DNA from: JAHFTY01 sp964584785
GTDB lineage: Bacteria > Acidobacteriota > Terriglobia > 20CM-2-55-15
Assembly (NCBI GenBank): GCA_964584785.1
Contig: CAZPBY010000015.1
Coordinates: 57,027-121,026 of the forward strand
Direction of reading: 5' to 3'
DNA: 64,000 bases
The notes below the pieces were generated by a model. The model was not told where the DNA came from and searched no databases. It was given only the letters and a program-made list of their open reading frames with translations. This document shows, one piece after another, positions 51,515 through 61,440 of the stretch. The position numbers and the translations under genes are program-made. Positions within the stretch are counted from its first letter, which is position 1; the number at the start of each line of letters is the position of its first letter.

Positions 51515-54392
51515 CTACGGCAGCGGAATACGATAAATGTTTCGCTGCGTCGTTTCGCGATAGAAGGCGTACTGGGATGGATTGCGGCCAGGATAGAAAG
51601 CGACTCGGGAGGTCTCCGGATAAGTTTGAACGACGGCCAGAGCTTTAACGTTGTCGGCTGTGATACCACCGGTTGGAAGTTCCGGAAGCGCTTGCCCGTC
51701 GCGAAGCTGGAAGGCGTAACCTGTACGAAGAGGACGCTGCTCCGCAACATCCGGCCATGCGTATAAAACTTTGCCGTCGCGCGACCATTGCGGCCAGCAC
51801 AGGTGGCATACGGAAACCGTCCGGTCGTCTCGCAAACTGTAGGCTACCCACACTGGGCCGAGGACCGGATCGCCCGAATCAACTGCAACGATCACCCAGG
51901 CTGCATCGAAAGAGCATCCGTGCAACATCACGATAGGTTTTGAAAACGCCTTTTCCGTTACACCGCTTTTATTCCATCGAAATACGAAGGTGGTTTGTCC
52001 TTCGACTCCGCGGAAGAACAGAGTGCCGTCTTCCGCAAAGCATGGTTGGTCGGCTTCGAAGGCGATGATCTGCCGTGGCGCAAAACGGCGGTCGAGCGGA
52101 GCGAGCCAAATATGGGACTTTCCATCGGTGCCCGGAGAAACGTAAGCGACTTGCTTGCCATCCGGGGCGATCTCGTATCCAGTGATGGCAACTCCAGGAA
52201 ACACGCGCTCGTTACCACGAGAATCGAGATGATTCACCCACAATTCAGGACCGGCGGATCGCGCCGTCTGTTTCGCCAGCAGGTAGTAAAGGCTGTTTCC
52301 GTCGGGTGAGAAAACGTGCATCGCGTGCTTCGTGCCGCTTGGAAAATCGGCGGAGCCATCGGTTGGAATTAGCCGCTCGCCCTTTTCGTCGTGAACCCAG
52401 ATTTGACTGTTCGTGATCCCCACGGATGTAAGTAGGGAATGTCCGTCCGGCGCGATCCTGACACTCGTTTCCTCGGTGGGACCAAACGTGATTTGCTCGG
52501 GAACGCCGTCCGGGAACCGTTGACGCCAAATGTGGAACGATCCGCCTTGATTCGAGCACAGGTAAATCCAACGGCCGTCCGGTGACCATGCCGTATCGAG
52601 ACACTGGCCGGGCGGTCCTATGATCTTGCCTTCGGAACCGCCGTTCATAGGAACCAATTTGCACGCCTGTGGGTCGCGGTCATCTGCTTCTACGAACACA
52701 ACCCACTTTTGATCCGGAGAATGGTGAGAGCGCTGGACCGAAAGCCTGGGGTGTGAAGGACGATAAATGTCACGAGAGTCTGCGCGACTCTCCGTTGCGC
52801 TAACCAGCGCAGTGGCGACGCCTTCCCGAAACTCGGAAAACAGCACGCGGTTTGCATCGATCCAGGTAAGACTGAACGCATTAGGCAGGAAGAGACTTGG
52901 CGTACCGCCAAGCACCGGTACGATCCAGGTGCTCCACGGTACGCCACCCCGGACGGTGTACGCGATTCGGGTCGAGTCCGGCGAAAAGGTTGGCGACATC
53001 TTGACGGTACCATCGTGTGTCAGTTGTACCGGTTCGCCATCCGGCAACAGTTTGACGTAGATCTCACCAGGCTCCGGCCGGTTAAAGTAATCGGACGACC
53101 CGCGTATGAAGGCCATCATCCTTCCGTCCGGCGAGAAAACCGGTTGCGTCGCGTAATCGAGCGCCGTCATCTGCACCCATTCGGAGATCGACGGAACGCG
53201 TGTGCCGTTGAAGCGTGTGTACAAAGCGACAGCCGCGCCGATGATCAGGATGAGCGCGATTGCGACGACGTACCTTCGATGAAAACGCGGTCGCTCTACG
53301 ATCGTTCCTGTTTTCGCGGCAGTGTGACTCTGTTCGATGTCGCGTCCGGCGCGCACGAGGTCGGCCCTCATATCCGCCGCGGTTTGATAGCGGACATCGC
53401 GATCCTTCTCGAGGGCTTTCAGAATGATGCGATCCAGTTCCGCGGGAACATCGCCGTTCAGCCTGGATGGCGGGCGTGGCTTTTCGCTGAAGATCGCTTC
53501 GAAAACCGCCGGCGCCGTCGGGCGCTGAAATGGCGCCGCACCGGCTGCCATTTCGTACAACACGGCGCCGAAGGAAAACAGGTCGGTGCGGGCATCGACG
53601 TCCTCGCCCCTTGCCTGTTCCGGAGACATGATACGCAACGGTTCCGAAGATTCCACCGGCCACCGAAACGGCGTCTGCGGTCTTGTTCATTTCACTCTTC
53701 ACGCCGGTCTGTAGTTTCTTGGCCAGACCAAAATCCAGAATCTTTATCGTTCCGCGGTCGGTGATGAAGATGTTCGCCGGCTTAATGTCACGGTGAACGA
53801 TCCGGCGAGCATGGGCCGCATCGAGTGCTTCCGCGATCTGGACAGCGAAGCTCAACAGTTCATCGGTGGACAGGGGCCGGCCGGCGATTCTGTCTTTGAG
53901 ATTACGGCCTTCCAGCAGTTCCATGATGAGCAGCGGCTGGCCGTCAAACTCCATGACATCGTAGATCGTGCAAATGTTCGGATGATTCAGCGCGGAGGCG
54001 GCGCGTGCCTCGCGTCGAAAGCGTTCGAGGTTTCGCGGATCGCGGGAACTCACGTCACGCAGGAGTTTCACGGCGACGTAACGGCCGAGTCGCATATCTT
54101 TGGCGCGATAGACAACACCCATACCGCCGGAACCAAGCGGCGCTTCAACCTGATAGGGTCCGATCGTCAGGCCGGCAAGCGACGGACCGCCGGATTCCGA
54201 GCGGTCGAGTGCGTCGATCGCGAATGACTCCGCAGAGTCGTCCGGAGTGCGTCCCAGCAGCGACATCACTTCCCGGTATAACGATTCGTCGCTGCCGCAC
54301 TCCCCTTGAAGGAACGACTCCCGTTCCTCGGGTTTGCGCTCGAGTGCGGCGTGGTACAGACCGTCTATCTTTTTCCAGAATTCGGGATTCAT
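51515..54392 (-). pseudogene. Ser/Thr protein kinase with PD40 propeller, split by a frameshift
   Basis: Two overlapping frames (54392-53082 and 53656-51515) together give one protein of about 958 residues: an N-terminal helical segment, a Hanks-type kinase (LGSGGMGVVYRAKD; Lys109; HRDIKPANIF with Asp202; DFGLAKK with Asp220), a membrane helix and a TolB/PD40 domain. After GTVAY (residue 254) the frame changes; dropping one base near 53630 restores YMSPEQARG, the normal activation-segment end. The break hits the P+1 loop, so the truncated product should be inactive. A sequencing error, recent mutation or slippage are all possible. Such kinases usually work with the ECF type encoded at 55.2 kb. 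Confidence 0.82.
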
Positions 54393-54459
54393 GTCTTCAG
54401 GGTTTGCGAGACGACATGGTTCTCGTGTGCGGCACAGCCTACCATAGGTGAACCGGGCT

Positions 54460-55110
54460 TCACGGCAAACGAAAAGTTTTGATCCACCGCGGATCCTCGT
54501 AATTATCGTTGAGAGCTTTCAACCGGCTCGAGACGTTCTTGTATTCCGGCAGCATGACGATCCCCTGCGCTTCAAGCGGTCGAATAATCTCCAGCACCGT
54601 CTTTCCCCACGCCGTCCCCTCGTCCTTTAGAGCCTCTTTGTCCGAGTGCTTTTCCTGTCCAAGCTCGATGTGAATCATTTCGTGCGCGAAAGCGATCAGA
54701 ACCGCAAATCGAAAATCCGTCGCCGAAAGACGCGATCGCCATTCCATCAGCTCCGGTATAAAAGCCAGCAGAAGCCGATCGGATTGCACCGGCTGAACCT
54801 TCGCGACAACGTGCAACGCGCGGTCCGGATAGTACGCCGGTACGGCGACGTAACTGATTTCGTGTGTTTTGTTCATTTGAATGAACGCCAGCAATCGCCG
54901 CCGGAGCGACTCGGGCCCTTCCTGGCCGCCGGCGTAGCCAATCAGAATCGGGCTAATGACCTCATTGGAAAACTTCAGCGCCTCATCCTGGCTCATCACA
55001 AAATCCGACTCGCGAATGACGAATTTCGGGTTCTCGCCGTACGCGCGCGCGCTGATCGCCGCCATCAACACAAACGTTCCACAAACGACGCATGAACTGA
55101 GTCTGCCCAT
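54460..55110 (-). CDS. Exported HExxH putative metalloprotease
   Basis: A 216-residue protein with a signal peptide (MGRLSSCVVCGTFVLMAAISARA) and a zinc-binding HEMIH motif at residues 143-147 within FAVLIAFAHEMIHIELGQE, with acidic residues following (Glu158/Glu164) that could be the third ligand. The size and layout recall small M48-like peptidases, but no family was firmly recognised. GGAGG stands 5 nt before the ATG at 55110. It lies upstream of the kinase in the same direction, 67 nt away, and may be cotranscribed. Confidence 0.65.
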   Translation of the reverse strand: MGRLSSCVVCGTFVLMAAISARAYGENPKFVIRESDFVMSQDEALKFSNEVISPILIGYAGGQEGPESLRRRLLAFIQMNKTHEISYVAVPAYYPDRALHVVAKVQPVQSDRLLLAFIPELMEWRSRLSATDFRFAVLIAFAHEMIHIELGQEKHSDKEALKDEGTAWGKTVLEIIRPLEAQGIVMLPEYKNVSSRLKALNDNYEDPRWIKTFRLP

Positions 55111-55241
55111 TTCCGCCTCCCGATGCGGAACCAACCGGTTCCCGGTCGAGAAGGCGGAATGAGCCCGAAGTCGCGCTCATTGTGGACGAAGTTTTTTTGA
55201 GCTCTCTGGGGATGTGCTAATGTCGCGGAAACAAGAGAAGA

Positions 55242-55802
55242 ATGACGTCCACAGACAAAGATCTGACGGTTTTACTGGAAGCCTGGAGCAAAGGTGATGA
55301 ACGGGCGCTCGCGGAATTGACGCCGCGCGTCTACGCCGAACTGCACCGGATTGCGCGGCTGCACATGGTGGGTGAGCGTAAAGGTCACACGCTGCAAGCC
55401 AGCGCGCTGATCAGCGAAGCCTACATCCGTCTGATGGATTGGAAGAACGTTCAGTGGAAGAACCGCTGTCACTTCTTCGCTATGGGCGCGAACATGATGC
55501 GCCGGGTTCTGGTGGATCACGCCCGAGCCCGGGATTCGGAGAAACGTCTAGGGCAGGCAACCCAGGTAACGCTGGACACTGCCGTGCTTGGAAAGCAGCG
55601 TCAGGACACCGGATTGGTCGCTTTAGATGACGCGCTGAAACGTCTCGCCGAATTCGATCCCCGCAAGAGCCAGATCGTGGAATTGCGCGTCTTCGGCGGC
55701 CTCAGCGTTGAAGAGACCGCAGAAGCGATGAACATCGCCAACAACACCGTTCGACGCGATTGGAAGCTGGCCCTGGCCTGGCTGCGCCGCGAATTGGAAT
55801 AA
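55242..55802 (+). CDS. ECF-like sigma factor (Sigma70_ECF / TIGR02999-type)
   Basis: A 186-residue sigma factor. Region 2 (LAELTPRVYAELHRIARLHM, ALISEAYIRLMDW, FFAMGANMMRRVLVDHARAR) and region 4 (LSVEETAEAMNIANNTVRRDWKLALAWLRRELE) follow the subgroup that in Acidobacteriota and Planctomycetes sits beside Ser/Thr kinases and is thought to be controlled by phosphorylation rather than by anti-sigma proteins. The frameshifted kinase lies 0.8 kb upstream on the other strand, which fits. ACAAGAGAAGA before the ATG may serve as ribosome-binding site. Confidence 0.9.
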   Translation: MTSTDKDLTVLLEAWSKGDERALAELTPRVYAELHRIARLHMVGERKGHTLQASALISEAYIRLMDWKNVQWKNRCHFFAMGANMMRRVLVDHARARDSEKRLGQATQVTLDTAVLGKQRQDTGLVALDDALKRLAEFDPRKSQIVELRVFGGLSVEETAEAMNIANNTVRRDWKLALAWLRRELE

Positions 55803-55934
55803 CGCTTTCTAGTGAGTCTTCCCTACGGATTGCTGGCGGTGTTTTGTGTTGCTGATCGGACATGCACGGAACATAATTCCGCAATTCCTCACCGAAAAAC
55901 TGAGCCCGGAACGCCCTTTAAAGGAGGTGCACTC

Positions 55935-58118
55935 GTGAGTCTGAAGAGATATCTCGTTTACCTATTGTTTCTCGCAAGTGTTGTCGGGGACGCCGCGGCC
56001 GAAACGCCGCGTGGCAGTATAACGATCGAGCGCATCTCGCATATCAAGTATCCATCCGCTCCGGCGTGGTCGCCCGACGGGAAGATGGTGGCATTCTTGT
56101 GGGATGCCTGGGGAAAGATGGATCTTTTTGCGGTGATACCGGGCCAGAAACCTTTCGCATTGACCGATTACGCCGTAGATCCCGATATCCTCACGACCGA
56201 TATCGCTTCGTTTACCTGGCTCTCCCCCGATGAGATCCTCTTCGCTAAGGACGGCGGACTCTATACGGTGTCGCCTACAGCTTCATCACCGCGACCGGCG
56301 CGCTACGGGACCTTGAGCGACGCGGCAAACTTCAGGCTATCGCCTGACAAGAAATTGATGGCCTTTACGCGAGCTGGCCAGATTTGGCTCGCTACGCTCC
56401 CAAGCAAGATCCAGCGCGAGCTCACAAACCTGACCCCGATGACCGCCGGCGGTCCGGTGTTTTCACCCGATGGTCAACGGATCGCCTTTACCGTCGGCGC
56501 CGGTGGTGGTGGTGGTGGTGGCCGGGGCGGCGGCCGCGGCGGTGGCGGTGGCGCTCAGGCAGAGCCTTCGTTCCTGCCGTTCAATGGAACCCGGATGAGT
56601 GTGATTGGCGATAGCAATCCAATACGAGTCAACGGCGGTGGAGCAACGGAACGCAGGATGGGCGTCGTATCCGTTTCCGGAGGTGACATTTGGTGGATTC
56701 CGGTCGTCGGAAATCCGGGATCGGTGCAATTCACAGCCGACGGGTCGCTGCTGTGGACCGAAAGTTCCAACAGCCAGAAGGTCCGGGAAATCAAAACCGC
56801 AGCCGTTGGAGGTCAGCCGCGAACGCTGTGGAGAGACTATGACGAAAGATGGTTTACTCCGACCGCGCGGGATTCGAAGGTCACTGTTTCGCCGGACGGC
56901 AAATCGGTCGCGTTCGTCAGCGATCGTACCGGTTGGATTCAGATCTATGTCATACCGGTGAATGCCACCGCCGAATCGCAGGCAAAGCAACTGACGTCCG
57001 GCGATTTCCTGAACGGCTTGGGGAATTGGTCTCCGGACAGCAGGCAGATCGTGTATCACCGCAGCGTCGCCGGCAATCCGGCGGAGCGGTTTATCGACGT
57101 TGTCGATGTTGCAACCGGAAAGAAAGAGCAGATCGTCACGGCCCGCGGCGTTAACTACGATGCTTCGTTTTCGCCTGACGGCGCCAACCTCGTTTTCCAT
57201 CGAACCGACGTTGAGAATTCTCTCGACATATATACGGTTCCGGCGAAGGCCGGGGCTCCATACAAACGGCTGAGCGATTCCATGCCGGACGGATTGAACA
57301 AGGCGGACCTGACGCCACCGGTCTTCGTGACCTTTCCCAGCCGTCTGGACAAGAAGCCGGTACCGGCGACTTTGATGGTTCCGAAAAACCTGGATCGCAC
57401 ACAGAAACATCCGGCCCTGGTTTGGATCCACGGTTCCGGTCCCGACCAGAATTTCCTGGGATGGCATCCCGGCTCCTACCGCATGTACTACTCGCTGTGC
57501 CAGTACCTCGCGCAGCAAGGGTACGTCATCCTTACACCGGACTACCGCGGCAGTTCGGGTTACAGCCGAGACTGGTCCACCGGTGTTTACATGAGTCTCG
57601 GTGTTGGCGATACCGCGGACGTGGCTGCAGGGGCGGACTATCTCAAGACCCTCGGTTATGTGGATCCGGACCGCATCGGAGTGTTTGGCCTGAGTTTCGG
57701 CGGGTTCCTGACGCTTCAGGCAGTGACGGTGGATCCAACGTTGTGGCGAGCCGCCATTGACGTCGCGGGCGTGGTCGACTGGGCAACTTATGGCGGCGGC
57801 GGTTACGCGACGCCGCGGATAGGCACGCCGGTTCAGAATCCCGAAGCGTACAACATCTCGGCGCCGATCCAACATATGGACAAACTGGTTCGCCCCCTGT
57901 TGATCCTCCACGGAACCAATGACACGAATGTCTCTTTCGTCGACTCGCTGCGGCTCTTCGACGTTCTCATCAAGTTAGACAAACCCTTCGAGTCGCAAAT
58001 CTTTCCCGGCGAGATTCACTTCTTCCGCCGGGCCATCACCTTGCGCGCCGCGTGGAAGCGCGCAGAGGATTTCTTTGAGCGAAATTTAAAGAGCGGCCCC
58101 AACATGCCGAGCAAGTAG
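55935..58118 (+). CDS. Exported S9-family (prolyl oligopeptidase/DPP-like) serine peptidase
   Basis: The 727-residue protein has a signal peptide (MSLKRYLVYLLFLASVVG, cleavage near AAAE), a PD40/TolB-type propeller (about 30-440) and an alpha/beta hydrolase domain with GLSFGG (Ser587), GTNDTNV (Asp663) and GEIHFF (His695) as catalytic triad. Residues about 190-208 are a Gly/Arg tract (GGGGGGGRGGGRGGGGG) inside the propeller, a low-complexity insert. GTG 55935 is chosen since AAGGAGG lies 8 nt upstream and a signal peptide follows. It should cleave short proline-containing or other peptides outside the cytoplasm. Confidence 0.87.
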   Translation: MSLKRYLVYLLFLASVVGDAAAETPRGSITIERISHIKYPSAPAWSPDGKMVAFLWDAWGKMDLFAVIPGQKPFALTDYAVDPDILTTDIASFTWLSPDEILFAKDGGLYTVSPTASSPRPARYGTLSDAANFRLSPDKKLMAFTRAGQIWLATLPSKIQRELTNLTPMTAGGPVFSPDGQRIAFTVGAGGGGGGGRGGGRGGGGGAQAEPSFLPFNGTRMSVIGDSNPIRVNGGGATERRMGVVSVSGGDIWWIPVVGNPGSVQFTADGSLLWTESSNSQKVREIKTAAVGGQPRTLWRDYDERWFTPTARDSKVTVSPDGKSVAFVSDRTGWIQIYVIPVNATAESQAKQLTSGDFLNGLGNWSPDSRQIVYHRSVAGNPAERFIDVVDVATGKKEQIVTARGVNYDASFSPDGANLVFHRTDVENSLDIYTVPAKAGAPYKRLSDSMPDGLNKADLTPPVFVTFPSRLDKKPVPATLMVPKNLDRTQKHPALVWIHGSGPDQNFLGWHPGSYRMYYSLCQYLAQQGYVILTPDYRGSSGYSRDWSTGVYMSLGVGDTADVAAGADYLKTLGYVDPDRIGVFGLSFGGFLTLQAVTVDPTLWRAAIDVAGVVDWATYGGGGYATPRIGTPVQNPEAYNISAPIQHMDKLVRPLLILHGTNDTNVSFVDSLRLFDVLIKLDKPFESQIFPGEIHFFRRAITLRAAWKRAEDFFERNLKSGPNMPSK

Positions 58119-58131
58119 AACGTTGAATGAA

Positions 58132-59553
58132 ATGAAGAAAACAATTTCGCTCGTCATTGCCTGCTTTTTCCTCATTCTCCAGAATCAGGCACAACCGCAG
58201 AACGCGTCGAAGGTATTCGACTTGAATTACAGCCGCGAATCGCGCGCGGCGATCGGCGCACACCATTTGTGCTCGGGGCTGTGGGTCGTTGGACGCGGAT
58301 ATAAGCGTTCGGCGGAAGAGGTCCTGGCGCAGGATATTGCTCCTTTTAAAACGTTCAGCTGGGAGCCGGATTTCAAGTACGACGTCGACTCCACGCATCA
58401 CACGGTGACTGTGCGCGGCACAGGGATTTCCCCTCGCACCGCTCGATACAACGGCGATCAGGGTTGTTCTATTCTTCCGCGAGGTGAGAGCGAGATTCAC
58501 TTCACGCCGGCACAGGTTCCGCGAAATCTTCCCGACGCTTCGCGGCAACCCTGGCCGATGGGTGACGTCAATGCAACTGCAGCCGTCGCGGGCGTAAGAA
58601 TCGAAACCGTTAACGCCGCCCTGGATTGGGGAATGGCGCATAAGGAACAAAACACGCGAGCCATCGTCTTCCTATACAAAGGAAAGATTGTTGGAGAGCG
58701 ATACGCTAGCGGCTGGACAAAGGACACGCCACAGATCAGCTGGTCCGAAGGGAAAAGCATTACGTCCGCATTGGTCGGCATTCTGGTCGGGCGAGGAGAA
58801 TTGAAGCTCGACGATCGGGCACCGGTCAAAGAATGGCAGAAGCCCGGTGATCCGCGCTCCGAAATCCGGATTCGACATTTGTTGAATATGAGCAGCGGTT
58901 TGGACTTTCCGTATCTGGGCTTAAACGGACCGGAATCCTACACACTCGAAAATAAGCATCCGCGTATTTACTTCGACGGGCTGAATGTATTCGAGCATGC
59001 GATCAACAATCCGCTCGACATCCCGGTCAATACAAAGTGGCGTTACCACAACAGCGATCCGCTGACGCTCGGGAAGATCATCCGCGACAAAGTTGAGGCG
59101 CGCGGAGAGAACTACCTTACATTCCCCCAGCGCGAACTCTTCGACCGTATCGGCGTGCGCAACGCTGTTCTTGAGACAGACGCGTGGGGAAACTTCATCA
59201 TGACGGGCTTCGATTACATGTCGGCGCGGGATTGGGCCCGCTTTGGATTGCTCCACCTCGCTGAAGGCGTTGGGCAAGGTCAACGTATCTTGCCCGAAGG
59301 TTGGACCAAGTTCGTGTCTACGCCGGCTCCAGCCGACACGACTCTCGGTTATGGCGGACTGTTCTGGCTCAATCGCGGTCATGCGTGGCCGGGAATTCCG
59401 GAGGACGCTTATCGCGCCGACGGCGCGATGGGCCAATACACCATGATCGTACCCTCACGCGACGCCGTCATCGTGCGCATGGGCCCGAGCGAAGCAAACC
59501 CCGGCCGGTATTTCGCGGAGCTCTCAAAACGCCTGTTGGAGTCCCTGCCCTAA
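58132..59553 (+). CDS. Exported class C beta-lactamase-like serine hydrolase
   Basis: A 473-residue protein with a signal peptide (MKKTISLVIACFFLILQNQA) and a serine-hydrolase domain of the penicillin-binding-protein/class C beta-lactamase fold. SEGKS gives the SxxK pair (Ser205, Lys208) and YHN the second motif (Tyr305-Asn307). The N-terminal 130 residues are an extra region. Such proteins may be esterases, DD-peptidases or peptidases; resistance to beta-lactams is not implied. It follows the S9 peptidase gene by 13 nt and is probably cotranscribed. An upstream in-frame TTG at 58123 is less likely than the ATG. Confidence 0.84.
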   Translation: MKKTISLVIACFFLILQNQAQPQNASKVFDLNYSRESRAAIGAHHLCSGLWVVGRGYKRSAEEVLAQDIAPFKTFSWEPDFKYDVDSTHHTVTVRGTGISPRTARYNGDQGCSILPRGESEIHFTPAQVPRNLPDASRQPWPMGDVNATAAVAGVRIETVNAALDWGMAHKEQNTRAIVFLYKGKIVGERYASGWTKDTPQISWSEGKSITSALVGILVGRGELKLDDRAPVKEWQKPGDPRSEIRIRHLLNMSSGLDFPYLGLNGPESYTLENKHPRIYFDGLNVFEHAINNPLDIPVNTKWRYHNSDPLTLGKIIRDKVEARGENYLTFPQRELFDRIGVRNAVLETDAWGNFIMTGFDYMSARDWARFGLLHLAEGVGQGQRILPEGWTKFVSTPAPADTTLGYGGLFWLNRGHAWPGIPEDAYRADGAMGQYTMIVPSRDAVIVRMGPSEANPGRYFAELSKRLLESLP

Positions 59554-59555
59554 TC

Positions 59556-61010
59556 TCAACCTTCAGGGTACGTGCTGCGCCGGCGAGTTGCGTTCCAGTA
59601 GAGAGCCCAACCGACCAGGTTCAGTACGATCACAACACTGGAGATCTTCATGGCGAAGGTGAGCCAGCTTGCGACGTCGATGATCGGGAAGATCGAGAGC
59701 ACGACATAGAGCAGCGTCACCAGCAAGCCCGACGCCGACACGACCTTGAGCCAGCGCGGCGGTCTCGGCTCTACTCGACGCAGACCGAAGATGGGGATCG
59801 CAAACATCGCGACGTACGCCAGACCGTAGAAAATGCCTGCCGCATTATCGAGCAGTTGAAATGCTTCCTGCTCACCAACGCCGCTAAGCCCCGCGATTCC
59901 AAACGTGATAGCGACGAGACCGCAGAAGAAAATCGAATTCACAGGCGTCCTGAAACGTGGATGGAGCCGTGTGAACCACGCCGGCAGCAGTTGGTCCCAG
60001 CCGGCCACCATCGGCATACGCGTATTGCCGGTGAACACAATGCTGGTGTTGGCGATCGTTCGGCTCGTCAACAGAAGAATCGCGATAGCGGCCACCAGCG
60101 AGCCGAGGCTCGAAGATCCGAAGCCGGTGCGAATCACCTGAGGAATCGGCCCGATGAGGTTGATCTGATCGATAGGCACGAAAGCCAGTACAGAGCTCGT
60201 GCCGAGGATGAACATCAGGGCAATCACCGGCGCGGCAATCATGGTCGCGCGTCCGATCGCTCGCTCTGGATTGCGGGTCTCGCCGGCCATCACCGCGACA
60301 TACTCGAACCCACTCAACGCCCCCATAGCCATCTTGCCGAACACGTTCAGACTGAACAGCGACAACGCCGGCACCGTGACCGCAAACGGGTGATAATCCG
60401 GTAACGTGCCGCGAGCCATGTGAACGAATGGCAGTACGATCAACACGGCAAAGGCGAGCATGAGCATCGCGCTGCCCGCATTGTGCAGCCACTTGCTCAC
60501 GCCCAGTCCGAGTGAGGCGAGCCCCATCAATCCGGCGAGCAGAGCGCAGTTCAGCAGCGTGATGAAGAGTTTGTTGCTACCGAGCCAGGCGCCGCCCGGT
60601 CCGAACACATAGGATAGGTTAGTGGATACTTGCAGGCCGACGATGGAAATCAGGATGACGCCGAACATCCACAGATTCCACGCCACCATGAAGCCCATGA
60701 ACTCGCCGAGTCCGAGCTTGGTCCACTGGTAGAGTCCACCCTCGAGGGGCATCCGCTTCGTCAGGTGGATGACGACTGCGACCTGTGGCAGGTAGAACAG
60801 CAGCATCGCCGCCAGCCAGAAGACGAGCTGCTGATGGCCGAGTTTCGCGGCGGTGCCGACCCAGATCGTGCCCACCACGAACATGATCTGCTGCAACACC
60901 AGGTCGCGCATGCCGAGCTCTTTCTTGAACGAAGCACTATGGGCTTCGACCCGCTGTTCCTCGGTCGCGACGCGGGCGGTTGCATTGAAGCCGGGCAGGG
61001 GTGAAGTCAA
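59556..61010 (-). CDS. APC-superfamily amino acid permease
   Basis: A 484-residue, 12-helix transporter. After a cytoplasmic N-terminus the conserved first helix region (LVLQQIMFVVGTIWVGTAAKLG) and ALSGFEYVAVMAGETRNPERAIGRA, the helix-6 signature, identify the amino acid/polyamine/organocation family. The reading frame starts with TTG 61010, whose first base pairs overlap the TGA of a short frame upstream; no in-frame ATG exists close by, so the true start may differ. It is convergent with the serine-hydrolase gene, 2 nt between stops. The substrate is unknown. Confidence 0.84.
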   Translation of the reverse strand: MTSPLPGFNATARVATEEQRVEAHSASFKKELGMRDLVLQQIMFVVGTIWVGTAAKLGHQQLVFWLAAMLLFYLPQVAVVIHLTKRMPLEGGLYQWTKLGLGEFMGFMVAWNLWMFGVILISIVGLQVSTNLSYVFGPGGAWLGSNKLFITLLNCALLAGLMGLASLGLGVSKWLHNAGSAMLMLAFAVLIVLPFVHMARGTLPDYHPFAVTVPALSLFSLNVFGKMAMGALSGFEYVAVMAGETRNPERAIGRATMIAAPVIALMFILGTSSVLAFVPIDQINLIGPIPQVIRTGFGSSSLGSLVAAIAILLLTSRTIANTSIVFTGNTRMPMVAGWDQLLPAWFTRLHPRFRTPVNSIFFCGLVAITFGIAGLSGVGEQEAFQLLDNAAGIFYGLAYVAMFAIPIFGLRRVEPRPPRWLKVVSASGLLVTLLYVVLSIFPIIDVASWLTFAMKISSVVIVLNLVGWALYWNATRRRSTYPEG

Positions 61011-61129
61011 TGTGTCGCCATCGCCCGAACCAACTCGGTGATCTCGCGCCGTAAGCCCATGTTCATGGTGTTGGAGAAAATCGGTCCGATTCTAACACGG
61101 ACGTCGACACGGCCCTGGTTTGCCGGCAT
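61007..61129 (-). other. Possible short coding frame coupled to the permease
   Basis: A 40-residue frame beginning MPANQGRVDVRVRIGPIF ends in TGA overlapping the permease TTG start. The same frame stays open upstream to about 61228 without a start codon and reads like real protein (RFESWPIRNHRNRWLHAAFI). It may be the end of a decayed gene or a leader peptide. No family was recognised, and chance in GC-rich DNA cannot be excluded. The rest of the gap to 61440 shows no gene. Confidence 0.35.
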
Positions 61130-61440
61130 GCGGATGAAAGCGGCGTGCAGCCAACGGTTGCGGTGATTCCGGATCGGCCACGATTCAAATCGGCGAACCT
61201 CAGCCTGTACGCGCCAAAGAACGCGGGATTATCGCTTCTGTCCCACAGTGGCGCGAGCTTCGCCAACCGTGTAACTCCATTGCCTCATTCGGGTCGTCGA
61301 CGAAAGTGGTGAGGCGCGCTCGGGTCAGACTTAGGGGCGATCTGAACGGAATTCGAAACCTCGGGGCAGAGCTTAAATCCGAAACGAGAAGACTTGGAAC
61401 TTTGTTTCATTGAACAACGTTTCAAGAGGCGAGGTGGACC
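61130..61440. other. Intergenic region between APC permease and ADOP permease
   Basis: About 310 nt. The first part may belong to the decayed frame described at 61007-61228. The last 60 nt contain a GAGGCGAGGTGG ribosome-binding region for the ADOP gene. No promoter, repeat or RNA gene was recognised. Confidence 0.4.

Noticed and set aside
53082..53629. The last part of the first kinase frame as a genuine domain
   Set aside because: After residue 254 the frame turns Arg-rich and motif-free, while the other frame carries MSPEQARG and later kinase motifs.
58036..58650. A 204-codon minus-strand frame across the S9/serine-hydrolase boundary
   Set aside because: Shadow of two supported genes and lacks any family pattern.
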